Shown here piece by piece: positions 1-8,757 of a stretch of DNA of 64,000 bases. Source of the stretch: JAYUJH01 sp043765375 (GTDB lineage Bacteria; Pseudomonadota; Alphaproteobacteria; Rickettsiales; UBA998); NCBI GenBank assembly GCA_043765375.1, contig JAYUJH010000032.1:1-64000 (forward strand), written 5' to 3'. A program made the position numbers and the translations under genes. Numbering within the stretch: the stretch's first letter is position 1; each line of letters begins with the position of its first letter. The notes beneath the pieces were generated by a model, which was given only the letters and a program-made list of their open reading frames with translations, was not told the origin of the DNA and did no database searches.

Positions 1-65
1 TTTACTTTTATAATTTTACACATGTAAAATATATAAAATTATGTAGTGCTATAATTTATAAGGGG

Positions 66-129
66 TATAGTGCAAAATTAGCTTTTTAATTTTACGTGCA
101 ATGTGAAATTAAAAAGCTAAAGCACTATA
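66..129. repeat. Palindromic repeat with TATAGTGC/GCACTATA ends
   Basis: This 64-bp element begins TATAGTGC and ends GCACTATA. Its inner arms (TAGCTTTTTAATTT and AAATTAAAAAGCTA) are also complementary, so the whole unit folds into one long hairpin with a loop of about 12 nt. It shares the outer ends, but not the core, with the elements near 18.9 kb and 61.8 kb. A separate short palindrome lies at 13-30. It lies downstream of the minus-strand bioC gene and may end that transcript, but no T-run proves this. Confidence 0.7.
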
Positions 130-229
130 CATTCCGCTGCGGTTCTCAAAAACACAAACGTTTCGGCGGTTTTCAAAAACTGTGAATACAGGCTCTTAGT
201 TTTATACTACTAGTTTTATATTATTAATT

Positions 230-1021
230 TCAAGCCCCAAGCACCACACAATCAAACTTATAAGTAACTGGAATATTATTTGTGACCTCATTTATATCAT
301 TCTTTAAGCCAAACTCACGCTCATATATTCGCATTATTTGTTTAAGCTGCCCATAATTCAAAGGTGGCAACATACTCGCTTGATGCGCCCCAATCAACCG
401 CAATTGCTGAAAAAAACTCCATACGCAATCATGATTTATCACTATTTGTTGTTGATGATGTGCAATTATAGCAAAATCATGATGCTTGAATATTTCCGCA
501 ATTTGTTCTGATTTATAATAATCAAGCAAGCGTGGTGCAATATTCGCCCGCAAATAAACATCGTGCAATTCCCACATTGTGCCATGGCTCAATAACGCAA
601 TAATCGCAACCGCATTTGGTTGCAATATCCGCTTCAGTTCCACAGCTGCAAGTGGCAAAGGCAACCACTGCCAACATAATGAGCTAATCGCTGCATTGAA
701 AGTTGCATCAGCAAATGGCAAGCAAAGCGCATCAGCGCAAATCACAGGTGCGGGAGATATTGCGCACATATTTTCCGCAGCGTCCACCCCGATGATATGG
801 TAATTGGGTAAAAATTGCGCCAACTGCCCCGCCCCGCAACCAATATCCAATATTAATTCAGCTTCACTCAAATATTGCTGTGCTTGGCTTGCAACAAATT
901 GCGCAATAATTGGTTGAATATCAGCATGTTGCGCATAAGTTTTTGCAGATTTATTAAAACCTTTATTAGGTTCGTTATTTAAGCCTTTATTGGGAGCATT
1001 ATTGGATATATTATGATACAT
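230..1021 (-). CDS. bioC: Probable malonyl-ACP O-methyltransferase BioC
   Basis: This 263-residue class I SAM-dependent methyltransferase has motif I (LDIGCGAG) near residue 57. BioC methylates the malonyl-ACP carboxylate to start the pimelate moiety of biotin. Three points favour BioC over a generic methyltransferase: the N-terminal phrase FNKSAKTYAQHADIQ, the family-like FFQQLRLIGAHQ segment, and a C-terminal VTYKFDCVVL strand. The N-terminus carries an Asn/Lys/Gly-rich near-duplication (PNKGLNNEPNKGF). Its ATG shares one base with the stop of olsA (TAATG), so it is the last gene of a translationally coupled trio. No other biotin gene is in the window. A different small-molecule methyltransferase remains possible. 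Confidence 0.68.
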   Translation of the reverse strand: MYHNISNNAPNKGLNNEPNKGFNKSAKTYAQHADIQPIIAQFVASQAQQYLSEAELILDIGCGAGQLAQFLPNYHIIGVDAAENMCAISPAPVICADALCLPFADATFNAAISSLCWQWLPLPLAAVELKRILQPNAVAIIALLSHGTMWELHDVYLRANIAPRLLDYYKSEQIAEIFKHHDFAIIAHHQQQIVINHDCVWSFFQQLRLIGAHQASMLPPLNYGQLKQIMRIYEREFGLKNDINEVTNNIPVTYKFDCVVLGA

Positions 1022-1755
1022 TAATTCATCACAATTGCTTTGATTAATTGCTCAGCTTGTTGCGCCAACTCCTTACGATTTGCACCTTGCGGATTTAATG
1101 GTGGCAAGCAATGCACCTCAACTTTAATATTTTTGAACCGCCCCAACCTCCACATATGTGGCAATAATGACGCATCACCAAACCATGCAATGCACTCCCA
1201 TGTTTTCGCATCAAGCGGCGCACCATTAACTGATTTATATTTAATAGCGATTGGTTGCAATAGCGTTTCTGTCCCCGCAACCAAACTAAACATTGATGAT
1301 TTGAACGGCTTTAGCATCGTCCCGTTATTAGTCGTCCCCTCAGGGAAAATACATAATCTTTTGCTCTGTTGCAATGCTTGTTGCAGTTGCGATTGAGTAT
1401 TATTCGCACGGCTTGGCGTTCTATCCACGAACACCACATCAAATGCCCGCACCACACGACCAATCAAAAACCAACCTCGCACCTCACTTTTGGGAGTGAA
1501 CCTCATTGAACCGAGCGCACCAAGAATTGGCACATCAACATAGCTGCAATGATTGGCGATAATCATGACGGGCGGAGGTGCGAGCTCACCAATTTGCGTG
1601 ATTTTAATGCGCCATATTTTAAGCGTAATTCGGTAAGCCAGCGTTTGCAATTTCTGCCTTGCATTCGTTGCCTTGCATATTCTCAAAGCAGCAAGCATGA
1701 TTGAGACAATCAAAATAACCAGAAATAACAATGGCATAGAGCGCAAATATTTCAT
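1021..1755 (-). CDS. olsA: Lyso-ornithine lipid / 1-acylglycerol-3-phosphate O-acyltransferase (OlsA/PlsC family)
   Basis: This 244-residue PlsC-family membrane acyltransferase has an N-terminal hydrophobic segment at about residues 8-26. The catalytic HX4D box is seen as NHCSYVDVP, followed by FVDRTPSRA and the glycerolipid-binding FPEGTT motif. OlsA adds the second, ester-linked acyl chain to lyso-ornithine lipid; many members also make phosphatidic acid. The ornithine-lipid role is inferred from the upstream OlsB homologue, whose stop overlaps this start by one base (TAATG). The gene overlaps bioC in the same way at its other end. Length is normal for the family. Confidence 0.82.
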   Translation of the reverse strand: MKYLRSMPLLFLVILIVSIMLAALRICKATNARQKLQTLAYRITLKIWRIKITQIGELAPPPVMIIANHCSYVDVPILGALGSMRFTPKSEVRGWFLIGRVVRAFDVVFVDRTPSRANNTQSQLQQALQQSKRLCIFPEGTTNNGTMLKPFKSSMFSLVAGTETLLQPIAIKYKSVNGAPLDAKTWECIAWFGDASLLPHMWRLGRFKNIKVEVHCLPPLNPQGANRKELAQQAEQLIKAIVMN

Positions 1756-2549
1756 TAATCCGCCCCACCTCGCACGCTATCTGGTGAAAACTTATTCAAA
1801 TATTTATCACCGACATTGGAAGTTTGAACCACCATTAAAATATCCGTTGTATTAAAATTATGGTCAATAAATGCACCATCTCCCACCACGCCGCCAAGCC
1901 GCAAATATCCCTTAATCAGCGGGGGCAAACGCAAAAACTCTTGCTTGGGATTAATTTCATCAGCGGAAACAATGTTCATATTATTATGAAATTGTGGCAA
2001 TGTTTTGGGGCAGAATTGCGCATTCGCAAGATGATGATGATATAAATAACTAAGCGAATCCTTATGCTCCGTTGGGTCGCACCCCGAAAAACTAGCGCAA
2101 CCAAACATAAAATCAATGTTATTTTGCATAATATATTCACCAATTCCCCGCCATAAAAGCTGCATTGCAACTTTGCTGCGATGTTCAGGGTGAGTGCATG
2201 AACGCCCCAATTCCATGATATTTTTGTCCGTGGCGATTAATTTACCAACATCATATTCATCTTCAGAATAAAACTGCGCAATCGCCCCGTTACTTGCATC
2301 AAGATTTTTTTGCGGCATTAAGCGATAAGTTCCAACGATTTTTTGCTGATGCAAAACTAATAAATGATCCGCAAACTCATCATATTTATCAAAATCCATC
2401 TTGGCTTGCTGCACTTGAACCGATGCTTTTGCTTGCATTATCTCATAAAATACTAAATATCTCAAGCGTTGTGCCGCTTCAATTTCTGCCATGGAATCTG
2501 CAATTTTAACTGAATATTCACCAAGTTGAATTGGCTTAAAATGATTCAT
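1755..2549 (-). CDS. olsB: Ornithine-acyl[ACP] N-acyltransferase OlsB
   Basis: This 264-residue GNAT-like acyltransferase matches the OlsB family. Visible blocks include RLRYLVFYEI near the N-terminus, MELGRSCTHPEHR in the middle, FMFGCASFSGCDP, and a late LPPLIKGYLRLGG segment. OlsB transfers a 3-hydroxyacyl chain from ACP to the alpha-amino group of ornithine, giving lyso-ornithine lipid, a phosphate-free membrane lipid. It is the first gene of olsB-olsA-bioC; the start lies at the edge of a 396-bp gene-free region that should hold the promoter. Ornithine lipids often rise under phosphate limitation, but no Pho box was recognised here. Confidence 0.85.
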   Translation of the reverse strand: MNHFKPIQLGEYSVKIADSMAEIEAAQRLRYLVFYEIMQAKASVQVQQAKMDFDKYDEFADHLLVLHQQKIVGTYRLMPQKNLDASNGAIAQFYSEDEYDVGKLIATDKNIMELGRSCTHPEHRSKVAMQLLWRGIGEYIMQNNIDFMFGCASFSGCDPTEHKDSLSYLYHHHLANAQFCPKTLPQFHNNMNIVSADEINPKQEFLRLPPLIKGYLRLGGVVGDGAFIDHNFNTTDILMVVQTSNVGDKYLNKFSPDSVRGGAD

Positions 2550-2945
2550 GATTTTGACCTTAAAGCATAGTTGACGATTTGCAACGATTTTTAGTTTATA
2601 ATTATCCTCAATATATTTATCTATGACTTATAATTACGCTGAATAATATAATGATGTTTAGCTTATTAAAATTATGGTTTATTGCAGTTATAATTCATCG
2701 CAAGCAGTGTTTTTTATGCGATAATGTTAATTCAAAAAACAATTAGGATATGTCAAAGCAATTGATTTATATTAAAATCACAACCCCAAAACATGATTTG
2801 CATACAAACATGTTATAGTTCGTGTATTTAACAAACCCTAATATTAATTGGATTTACATACTAAATGTTAAAATGATAAATAATACCATTTACCATAAAA
2901 ACTTTTTTATCACACCCAAATCACAAAGTGGTAACAAAAAATTGT
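2550..2945. other. Gene-free region between olsB and tRNA-Trp
   Basis: These 396 bp are very AT-rich. On the minus strand they lie downstream of tRNA-Trp and upstream of olsB, so they should contain the end of the str transcript and the ols promoter. No convincing terminator hairpin, riboswitch, repeat or small gene was recognised. The short plus-strand open frames here have no coding look. Confidence 0.6.
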
Positions 2946-3021
2946 TGGCAGGAGCGACAGGAATCGAACCTGCAACCTTCGGTTTTGGAGACCGACGCTC
3001 TACCAATTGAGCTACACTCCT
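2946..3021 (-). tRNA. trnW: tRNA-Trp (anticodon CCA)
   Basis: On the minus strand the acceptor stem AGGAGTG pairs with CGCTCCT. The D arm is TAGCTCAATTGGTAGAGC. The anticodon stem TCGGT/ACCGA encloses the loop CTCCAAA, giving anticodon CCA. The T arm GCAGGTTCGATTCCTGT is followed by discriminator G and an encoded CCA. The gene starts 17 bp after fusA and is probably in the same transcript. The order fusA-tRNA-Trp is known from Rickettsia, where secE and nusG follow; here they do not. Confidence 0.96.
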
Positions 3022-3038
3022 ATATATAGCGATGCTAC

Positions 3039-5132
3039 TTAAGCAACCTTCGCTTTTATTTGCTCCGCCACACTGCTTGGCACTTCTTCATAATGATCAA
3101 ACACCATGCTATATTGCGCTCGCCCTTGCGAAAGAGAACGCAAATTATTTACATATCCAAACATATTCGCCAGCGGAACCATTGCATTCACCACACGAGC
3201 ATTGCCACGTTGATCCATGCTTGATACTTGCCCACGACGTGAAGACAAATCACCAATTACATCACCCATATATTCATCAGGCGTTACAACTTCAACTCGC
3301 ATAACAGGCTCAAGCAATTTGGGACCAGCCTGCCTAATTCCTTCACGGAACGCTGCACGACCTGCAATTTCAAATGCCATTACGCTTGAATCCACATCAT
3401 GATAAGCACCATCTTTCAATACTGCCTTGAAATCAATCGTTGGAAACCCTGCAATGACGCCATTATCCATCGCCGAAGTTATACCTTTTTCAACACCAGG
3501 TATATATTCACGAGGCACGTTCCCACCAACGACATTATTTTCAAACTTGAAACCTTCACCAGCGGCTTGCGGTGAAAACTCAACAATGATACGAGCATAT
3601 TGACCAGCACCACCAGATTGCTTTTTATGGGTGTAATCCATAGTGAATGACTTGCTGATTGTTTCACGATAAGCAACTTGTGGCGCACCAATATTTGCCT
3701 CAACTTTGAACTCACGACGCATACGATCTATGATGATTTCAAGATGCAGCTCACCCATTCCTTTCAAAATAGTTTGCCCCGTTTCACGATCAGTCATAAC
3801 CCGAAGCGATGGATCTTCCGCTACTAAGCGAGCAATGGCCATACCCATTTTCTCTTGATCCGCCTTAGTTTTTGGCTCAACTGCAACCTCAATTACTGGC
3901 TCTGGGAAATCCATTCGCTCTAAAATCACCTGATTTTCGGTTGAACATAATGTATCACCCGTTGTAGTATCTTTTAACCCGGCAAGTGCAACAATGTCAC
4001 CAGCATGTGCCTCTTTGATATCCTCACGGCTATTTGCGTGCATCAACAACATTCTACCAATACGCTCTTTCTTACCCTTAACGGTGTTCATCACATAACT
4101 TCCAGCTTCCAAAACACCAGAATAAATACGCACAAAAGTCAGCGACCCAACAAAAGGATCATTCATAATTTTGAATGCCAACCCTGAGAATGGCTCGTTA
4201 TCCGAACATTTACGGATAATTTCCACAGTCTCGTCATCAACTTTCACCCCTTTAATGGCAGGAACATCGGTTGGTGCGGGCAAATAATCCACCACAGCAT
4301 CAAGCATTGGCTGAACACCTTTGTTTTTGAACGCACTTCCACATAACACCGGCACAAATTGTGAGCTTACCGTCCCACGACGAATACACATACGCAGATT
4401 TTCATCAGAAGGATCTTCGCCTTCCAAATATTTCTCCATTATAGCATCGTCCATTTCAACTGCCATTTCTAGCAATCTCTTACGATATTCTTTCGCTTGA
4501 GTTTGCATGTCAGATGGTATTTCTACCTCTTCCCACTCAGCACCAAGTGTCTCTTCCTTCCATATTAACGCTTTCATTTTGACCAAATCAATTAGACCAA
4601 CAAAATCTTCTTGCGAACCAATCGGCAATTGAATCACTAGCGGCTTGCAACCAAGCCTATCAATCATCATGTCAACGCAACGATAAAAATTAGCTCCAAT
4701 CCTATCCATTTTGTTGACAAAGCACATACGAGGAACGTCATATTTATCAGCCTGACGCCACACAGTTTCTGTTTGTGGCTCAACCCCTGCAACAGAATCA
4801 AACACAGCTACCGCCCCATCAAGCACGCGCAACGAACGCTCAACTTCAATAGTAAAATCAACGTGACCAGGAGTATCAATGATATTAATACGATGCTGAA
4901 CTTTGTCCCTATCAGTCCAAAAACAAGTTGTCGCCGCTGATGTGATAGTTATACCACGCTCTTGCTCTTGCTCCATCCAGTCCATAGTTGCCGCACCTTC
5001 ATGCACCTCACCAATTTTGTGCGAACGCCCCGTATAATATAATATGCGCTCGGTTGTCGTGGTTTTGCCCGCATCAATATGCGCCATAATTCCGATGTTA
5101 CGATAATTCTCTAATTTTGTCTGCCTGCTCAC
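3039..5132 (-). CDS. fusA: Translation elongation factor G
   Basis: This 697-residue EF-G has normal full length. The G1 motif AHIDAGKTTTTERILYYTG is at the N-terminus, with G3 DTPGHVDF and G4 NKMDR after it. The end carries the domain IV/V signature DVIGDLSSRRGQV. EF-G drives GTP-dependent translocation and, with RRF, ribosome recycling. It is third in rpsL-rpsG-fusA, 50 bp after rpsG. No tuf gene follows; the next element is tRNA-Trp. This separation of fusA from tuf is the arrangement described for Rickettsia. Confidence 0.98.
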   Translation of the reverse strand: MSRQTKLENYRNIGIMAHIDAGKTTTTERILYYTGRSHKIGEVHEGAATMDWMEQEQERGITITSAATTCFWTDRDKVQHRINIIDTPGHVDFTIEVERSLRVLDGAVAVFDSVAGVEPQTETVWRQADKYDVPRMCFVNKMDRIGANFYRCVDMMIDRLGCKPLVIQLPIGSQEDFVGLIDLVKMKALIWKEETLGAEWEEVEIPSDMQTQAKEYRKRLLEMAVEMDDAIMEKYLEGEDPSDENLRMCIRRGTVSSQFVPVLCGSAFKNKGVQPMLDAVVDYLPAPTDVPAIKGVKVDDETVEIIRKCSDNEPFSGLAFKIMNDPFVGSLTFVRIYSGVLEAGSYVMNTVKGKKERIGRMLLMHANSREDIKEAHAGDIVALAGLKDTTTGDTLCSTENQVILERMDFPEPVIEVAVEPKTKADQEKMGMAIARLVAEDPSLRVMTDRETGQTILKGMGELHLEIIIDRMRREFKVEANIGAPQVAYRETISKSFTMDYTHKKQSGGAGQYARIIVEFSPQAAGEGFKFENNVVGGNVPREYIPGVEKGITSAMDNGVIAGFPTIDFKAVLKDGAYHDVDSSVMAFEIAGRAAFREGIRQAGPKLLEPVMRVEVVTPDEYMGDVIGDLSSRRGQVSSMDQRGNARVVNAMVPLANMFGYVNNLRSLSQGRAQYSMVFDHYEEVPSSVAEQIKAKVA

Positions 5133-5182
5133 GTTGCAATCCCTTAAAAATGCTGCAATTTATTCTCAATATCAACCAATAT

Positions 5183-5653
5183 TTACCATCTAAAATGACT
5201 GAAGGCTTTATTTGCTTCTGCCATTTTGTGTGTATCCTCACGTTTTTTCACAGCGCTACCACGTTTGTTCAACGCATCTATCAATTCCATTGCTACTCTT
5301 TGACGCATAGTGCGCTCTGAACGCCCTTTTGACGCTTTAATCGCCCAGCGAATTGCTAACGCTTTTCTGCGCTCTGCTCGCACTTCCATCGGCACTTGAT
5401 AAGTTGCCCCGCCAACACGGCGTGAACGCACTTCAACGTAAGGCATTATGTTATCCATAGCCTCTTCAAATACTTCAATTGGGTTGCGCTTAGTTTTTTC
5501 CTCAATCATATCAAAAGCACCATAAACAATGCGCTCTGCTACTGATTTCTTACCATCTTCCATTAAACTATTAATGAACTTAGTCACAAATATGCTCCCA
5601 TGCTTTGCATCGGGGTGAACTTCTCTTTTTTCCGCTCTGTGCCTTCTTGACAT
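5183..5653 (-). CDS. rpsG: 30S ribosomal protein S7
   Basis: This 156-residue protein is a full-length S7. It starts MSRRHRAEKREV and carries the conserved block VEVRSRRVGGATYQVPMEV and the RWAIKASKGR segment. S7 nucleates folding of the 16S rRNA 3' domain and lines the exit site. In many bacteria it also represses its own operon. It lies between rpsL (47-bp gap) and fusA (50-bp gap) in the same direction, as in the canonical str operon. Confidence 0.98.
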   Translation of the reverse strand: MSRRHRAEKREVHPDAKHGSIFVTKFINSLMEDGKKSVAERIVYGAFDMIEEKTKRNPIEVFEEAMDNIMPYVEVRSRRVGGATYQVPMEVRAERRKALAIRWAIKASKGRSERTMRQRVAMELIDALNKRGSAVKKREDTHKMAEANKAFSHFRW

Positions 5654-5700
5654 TATATCAAACTCCTGATTATATTTATTTTAGCTATGAAATCAACCTA

Positions 5701-6072
5701 TTATTTAGGACGTTTCGCACCATATTTAGAACGGTTCTGCTTGCGATTTTTAACACCTTGCGTATCAAGCGTCCCACGGATAATGTGATAACGAACCCCT
5801 GGTAAATCCTTGACCCTACCGCCTCTAATCATCACAACTGAGTGCTCTTGCAAATTGTGACCTTCACCTGGAATATATCCAGTCACTTCAAACCCGTTAG
5901 TCAAGCGGATACGAGCAACTTTCCGCAATGCAGAGTTAGGCTTTTTCGGCGTTGTCGTATAAACACGAGTGCAAACCCCACGTTTTTGCGGACAAGCCTG
6001 CAATGCTGGCACTTTATTTCTTTTTTTAACAGCCTCACGGGGCTTACGAACTAATTGATTAATTGTTGGCAT
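5701..6072 (-). CDS. rpsL: 30S ribosomal protein S12
   Basis: This 123-residue S12 is the first gene of the str-type operon. It has the signature TTPKKPNSALRK and the loop GGRVKDLPGVRYHIIRG. Both lysines in which changes classically give streptomycin resistance (KKPNS and VKDLPG) are present, so the protein looks wild type at those sites. S12 sits at the decoding centre. A possible promoter upstream on the minus strand has TTGATA around 6128-6133 and an AT-rich -10 around 6105-6111, but in this AT-rich gap the match is weak. Confidence 0.98.
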   Translation of the reverse strand: MPTINQLVRKPREAVKKRNKVPALQACPQKRGVCTRVYTTTPKKPNSALRKVARIRLTNGFEVTGYIPGEGHNLQEHSVVMIRGGRVKDLPGVRYHIIRGTLDTQGVKNRKQNRSKYGAKRPK

Positions 6073-6349
6073 ATTTACTTCACATCTACAAATAGGATTG
6101 ATTTATAACAATATTAATTATTTAATGTATCAACATAATCACACATTCCTATTTCGTCAAGCAAAAAAGATGAAAAACCATAAGCTATTTAATTTAACCT
6201 ATTTTTTGCTTGCCATTTTGCGTTTAATTGGTTTAATGTGCGAACTTAGATTTTTGAAAGAGTTGTTTTTTCAAAAAATAATGTTCTGAATGAACTGGTT
6301 TTGTTACATGTTTTAGCACATTCGGGCTTAATATTAAAGAGGAATAAAC

Positions 6350-7813
6350 ATGCACTTAATGTCTTTTTACGCATCACCTTATCGTACAACAAACGATAAG
6401 TCCGTTAATAATATGTCTAGCAAAAAACGGTTATCCACATTAATATGGTTTGTTGCTGGAGCACTGCTCGGCTGTTTGGTTGCATTTTATTTCACCAAGC
6501 AAGTTCGGCAAAACCCCGCCCCTGAAGGTGACAAAATCGCTCAATTATTAGAGCAACATGCAGCAGGCGCAGTAGCAAATCCAATAATTTCATCACCAGA
6601 TGCAGTTGCCGCGCCACTAGCCGTAACACCAGCAGATGCAGCAACCAAGCCTGTGCCAACATGGCCGTTACAAGTGGAAGTTCATATTGCCGCTGGTGAC
6701 ACTTTAATTGACATATTAATACGTCAAGGAGTTGATGCTATTGCAGCGCATCGTTTGGCAAAACAAGTTAATGGAATATATAATCTCCGTAGGCTGCGCC
6801 CTGGTCATGCGTTGAGTATGAGTTTGGTGGAGGATAAATTGCGCACGCCACAAGCTGATTTCACCCCAACAAAATTGAGTGAAATGCAATTATTTATCTC
6901 AGAATTAGAAACTTTGCAGGTGAAGGCAAAGGGCAGTGAAGAATATGATGTGCAAATTGTTAAGAAAAAATTGATAAGCGAGCCAGTTCGCACTAAAAGC
7001 ATTATTGTTGGCAGTTTTTATAAAACCTTGCAACATCGTGGAATGCCGAAGGAATCAATCAACGGTTTGATTAAAAACTTTAGCTATGAGATTGATTTTC
7101 AACGTGATATTAAAGCAGGTGATTTGATTGACGTCATGTATGAAACAAAGCGCACGGAATCAGGCAAAGTGGTTGCTAGTGGTGATGTGATTTACGCAAT
7201 GTTGAAAAGTGATGGCAAAGTGATTAAACATTATCGCTATACCGATCCATATGGGGTTGAACGTTTTTATAATGATAAAGGCGAGAGCATCGTCAAGCGT
7301 TTGTTGAAAACTCCAATTGATGGAGCGAGGATTTCATCTGGCTTTGGAATGCGCCGTCACCCTATAATGGGATATAGCAAAATGCACCAAGGAGTTGATT
7401 TTGCAGCTTCCACTGGAACGCCGATTTATGCTTCTGGTGATGGGATTGTACAATTTGCAGGTTATCGTGGTGGTTATGGTAATATTGTAGAGCTAAAACA
7501 TAATGGAATGTATGTAACAGCTTATGCTCACGCAAGCCGCATTCACCCTTTGATGCGCCGTGGAGCAAGAGTTCGCCAAGGGCAAGTTATTGCTTATGTT
7601 GGTTCAACGGGTAATTCAACGGGAGCGCATTTGCATTATGAAATACGCCGTTATGGCAGACAAATTAACCCGCTTGGGGTGCAGTTAGCTGGCTCAAGTG
7701 ACCAATTGCAAGGCAGGCAACTTGTAGCATTTGAAGAACATATGCGCAAAGTTCATCAACAGCTTGCCAGTGTGAAAACTAATGGTGAAGAAAAAGTGGC
7801 AATGGCGCAATAA
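6350..7813 (+). CDS. Membrane-anchored M23 family metallopeptidase
   Basis: This 487-residue protein has a short cytoplasmic N-terminus, one membrane segment at about residues 28-48, a long linker, an OapA/LysM-like region (AAGDTLIDILIRQGVD near residue 120) and a C-terminal LytM/M23 domain. Zinc-site motifs are intact: HQGVDFAA, the AYAHAS strand and GAHLHYEIR. Such enzymes cut peptidoglycan crosslinks or act as regulators of amidases; intact ligands suggest an active endopeptidase in the periplasm. AAGAGGA lies just before the chosen ATG. The stop overlaps the next gene's start (TAATG), so it is coupled to the TadD-like gene. Confidence 0.9.
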   Translation: MHLMSFYASPYRTTNDKSVNNMSSKKRLSTLIWFVAGALLGCLVAFYFTKQVRQNPAPEGDKIAQLLEQHAAGAVANPIISSPDAVAAPLAVTPADAATKPVPTWPLQVEVHIAAGDTLIDILIRQGVDAIAAHRLAKQVNGIYNLRRLRPGHALSMSLVEDKLRTPQADFTPTKLSEMQLFISELETLQVKAKGSEEYDVQIVKKKLISEPVRTKSIIVGSFYKTLQHRGMPKESINGLIKNFSYEIDFQRDIKAGDLIDVMYETKRTESGKVVASGDVIYAMLKSDGKVIKHYRYTDPYGVERFYNDKGESIVKRLLKTPIDGARISSGFGMRRHPIMGYSKMHQGVDFAASTGTPIYASGDGIVQFAGYRGGYGNIVELKHNGMYVTAYAHASRIHPLMRRGARVRQGQVIAYVGSTGNSTGAHLHYEIRRYGRQINPLGVQLAGSSDQLQGRQLVAFEEHMRKVHQQLASVKTNGEEKVAMAQ

Positions 7814-8757
7814 TGAGATTATTATTAATAATTTCTGTCATGATTATATGTTCCCTGACACAAACTGCCTGTGTTGATGGCATGGCGTTGAATGCAGATC
7901 GCAAAAAATTAATGGACGCACTTGCAAAAGATGGCCCCGACGTTGAAGGGATTGAAGGAACATTGATTAAAAGCGCAAAAGAAGCATCACAAAAAGGCGA
8001 TCATTTGCGTGCATCACAGCTTTATCGTCAATTGCTTTCCATGGAGGAAACTAGCACGCCTTATGCTTTAGCACTAGCGGATTCCTTGCGTCGTAACGGT
8101 GAACTTGAAAAAGCTGAAATGGTTTATGAAGAGATATTGCAAAAGGAACCAAAATTATTGGAAGCTAAGGAAGGTTTCGGCTTATTGCGCCTCTCAAAAG
8201 GTGAGTTTGAAAAAGCTGGAAAATTGCTAAGTGAAGTGCAAGCAAAAGATTCCAAACGCTGGCAAACATTAAATGGTTTAGGCATTTTGTTGGTGGAACG
8301 TGGCTCTGTTGATGATGCGATTATTTATTTCAAAGAAGCCTTGAAATATCAACCAGATAGCCCAACAATATTGAATAATATGGGGCTTACTTACGCTATT
8401 AATGATGAACCAGAAAACGCATTGCAAGTGATGGGGCAGGCGGTTGAAGAAAGCCCGTCAGCAACCCCACAACGCAAAGCAGTTGAACTTAATTTAGCGT
8501 TAATACTCGGGGTTTATGGTGACATGCAGGCGGCTGAAAAAATCCTCAAAGAGCATCTTCCCGCAGCAGGAGTTGCCAATAATTTGGGGCTATATGCTTA
8601 CCTCGCTAATGATGAAAAATTAGCAAAATCTTATCTCAATAGCGCACTTTCCCGCAGCCCCTATCATTATAAGCGAGCTTGGGAGAATCTGGAGGCAATC
8701 ACCAAACAAAGTTCTGGTGATAATGTCGGAGCGAAATCTATTAAATTGCCAAAATAA
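7813..8757 (+). CDS. tadD: TPR lipoprotein, TadD-like
   Basis: This 314-residue protein has a signal peptide ending in the lipobox LTQTAC, so it should be a lipoprotein. About five tetratricopeptide repeats follow from residue 65 on, with typical phrases such as NGLGILLVERGSVDDAI and NNMGLTYAINDEPENAL. The C-terminal block RKAVELNLALILGVYGDMQ resembles TadD, the outer-membrane assembly factor of the Tad pilus. The Tad operon itself lies about 37 kb away. The gene overlaps both neighbours by one base (TAATG), linking it to a cell-wall peptidase and a permease. A generic TPR lipoprotein is the alternative. Confidence 0.68.
   Translation: MRLLLIISVMIICSLTQTACVDGMALNADRKKLMDALAKDGPDVEGIEGTLIKSAKEASQKGDHLRASQLYRQLLSMEETSTPYALALADSLRRNGELEKAEMVYEEILQKEPKLLEAKEGFGLLRLSKGEFEKAGKLLSEVQAKDSKRWQTLNGLGILLVERGSVDDAIIYFKEALKYQPDSPTILNNMGLTYAINDEPENALQVMGQAVEESPSATPQRKAVELNLALILGVYGDMQAAEKILKEHLPAAGVANNLGLYAYLANDEKLAKSYLNSALSRSPYHYKRAWENLEAITKQSSGDNVGAKSIKLPK

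Noticed and set aside
6098..6289. Hydrophobic 63-codon frame between rpsL and the M23 gene
   Set aside because: It is AT-driven, with no ribosome site and no recognisable family; it lies across the likely rpsL promoter.
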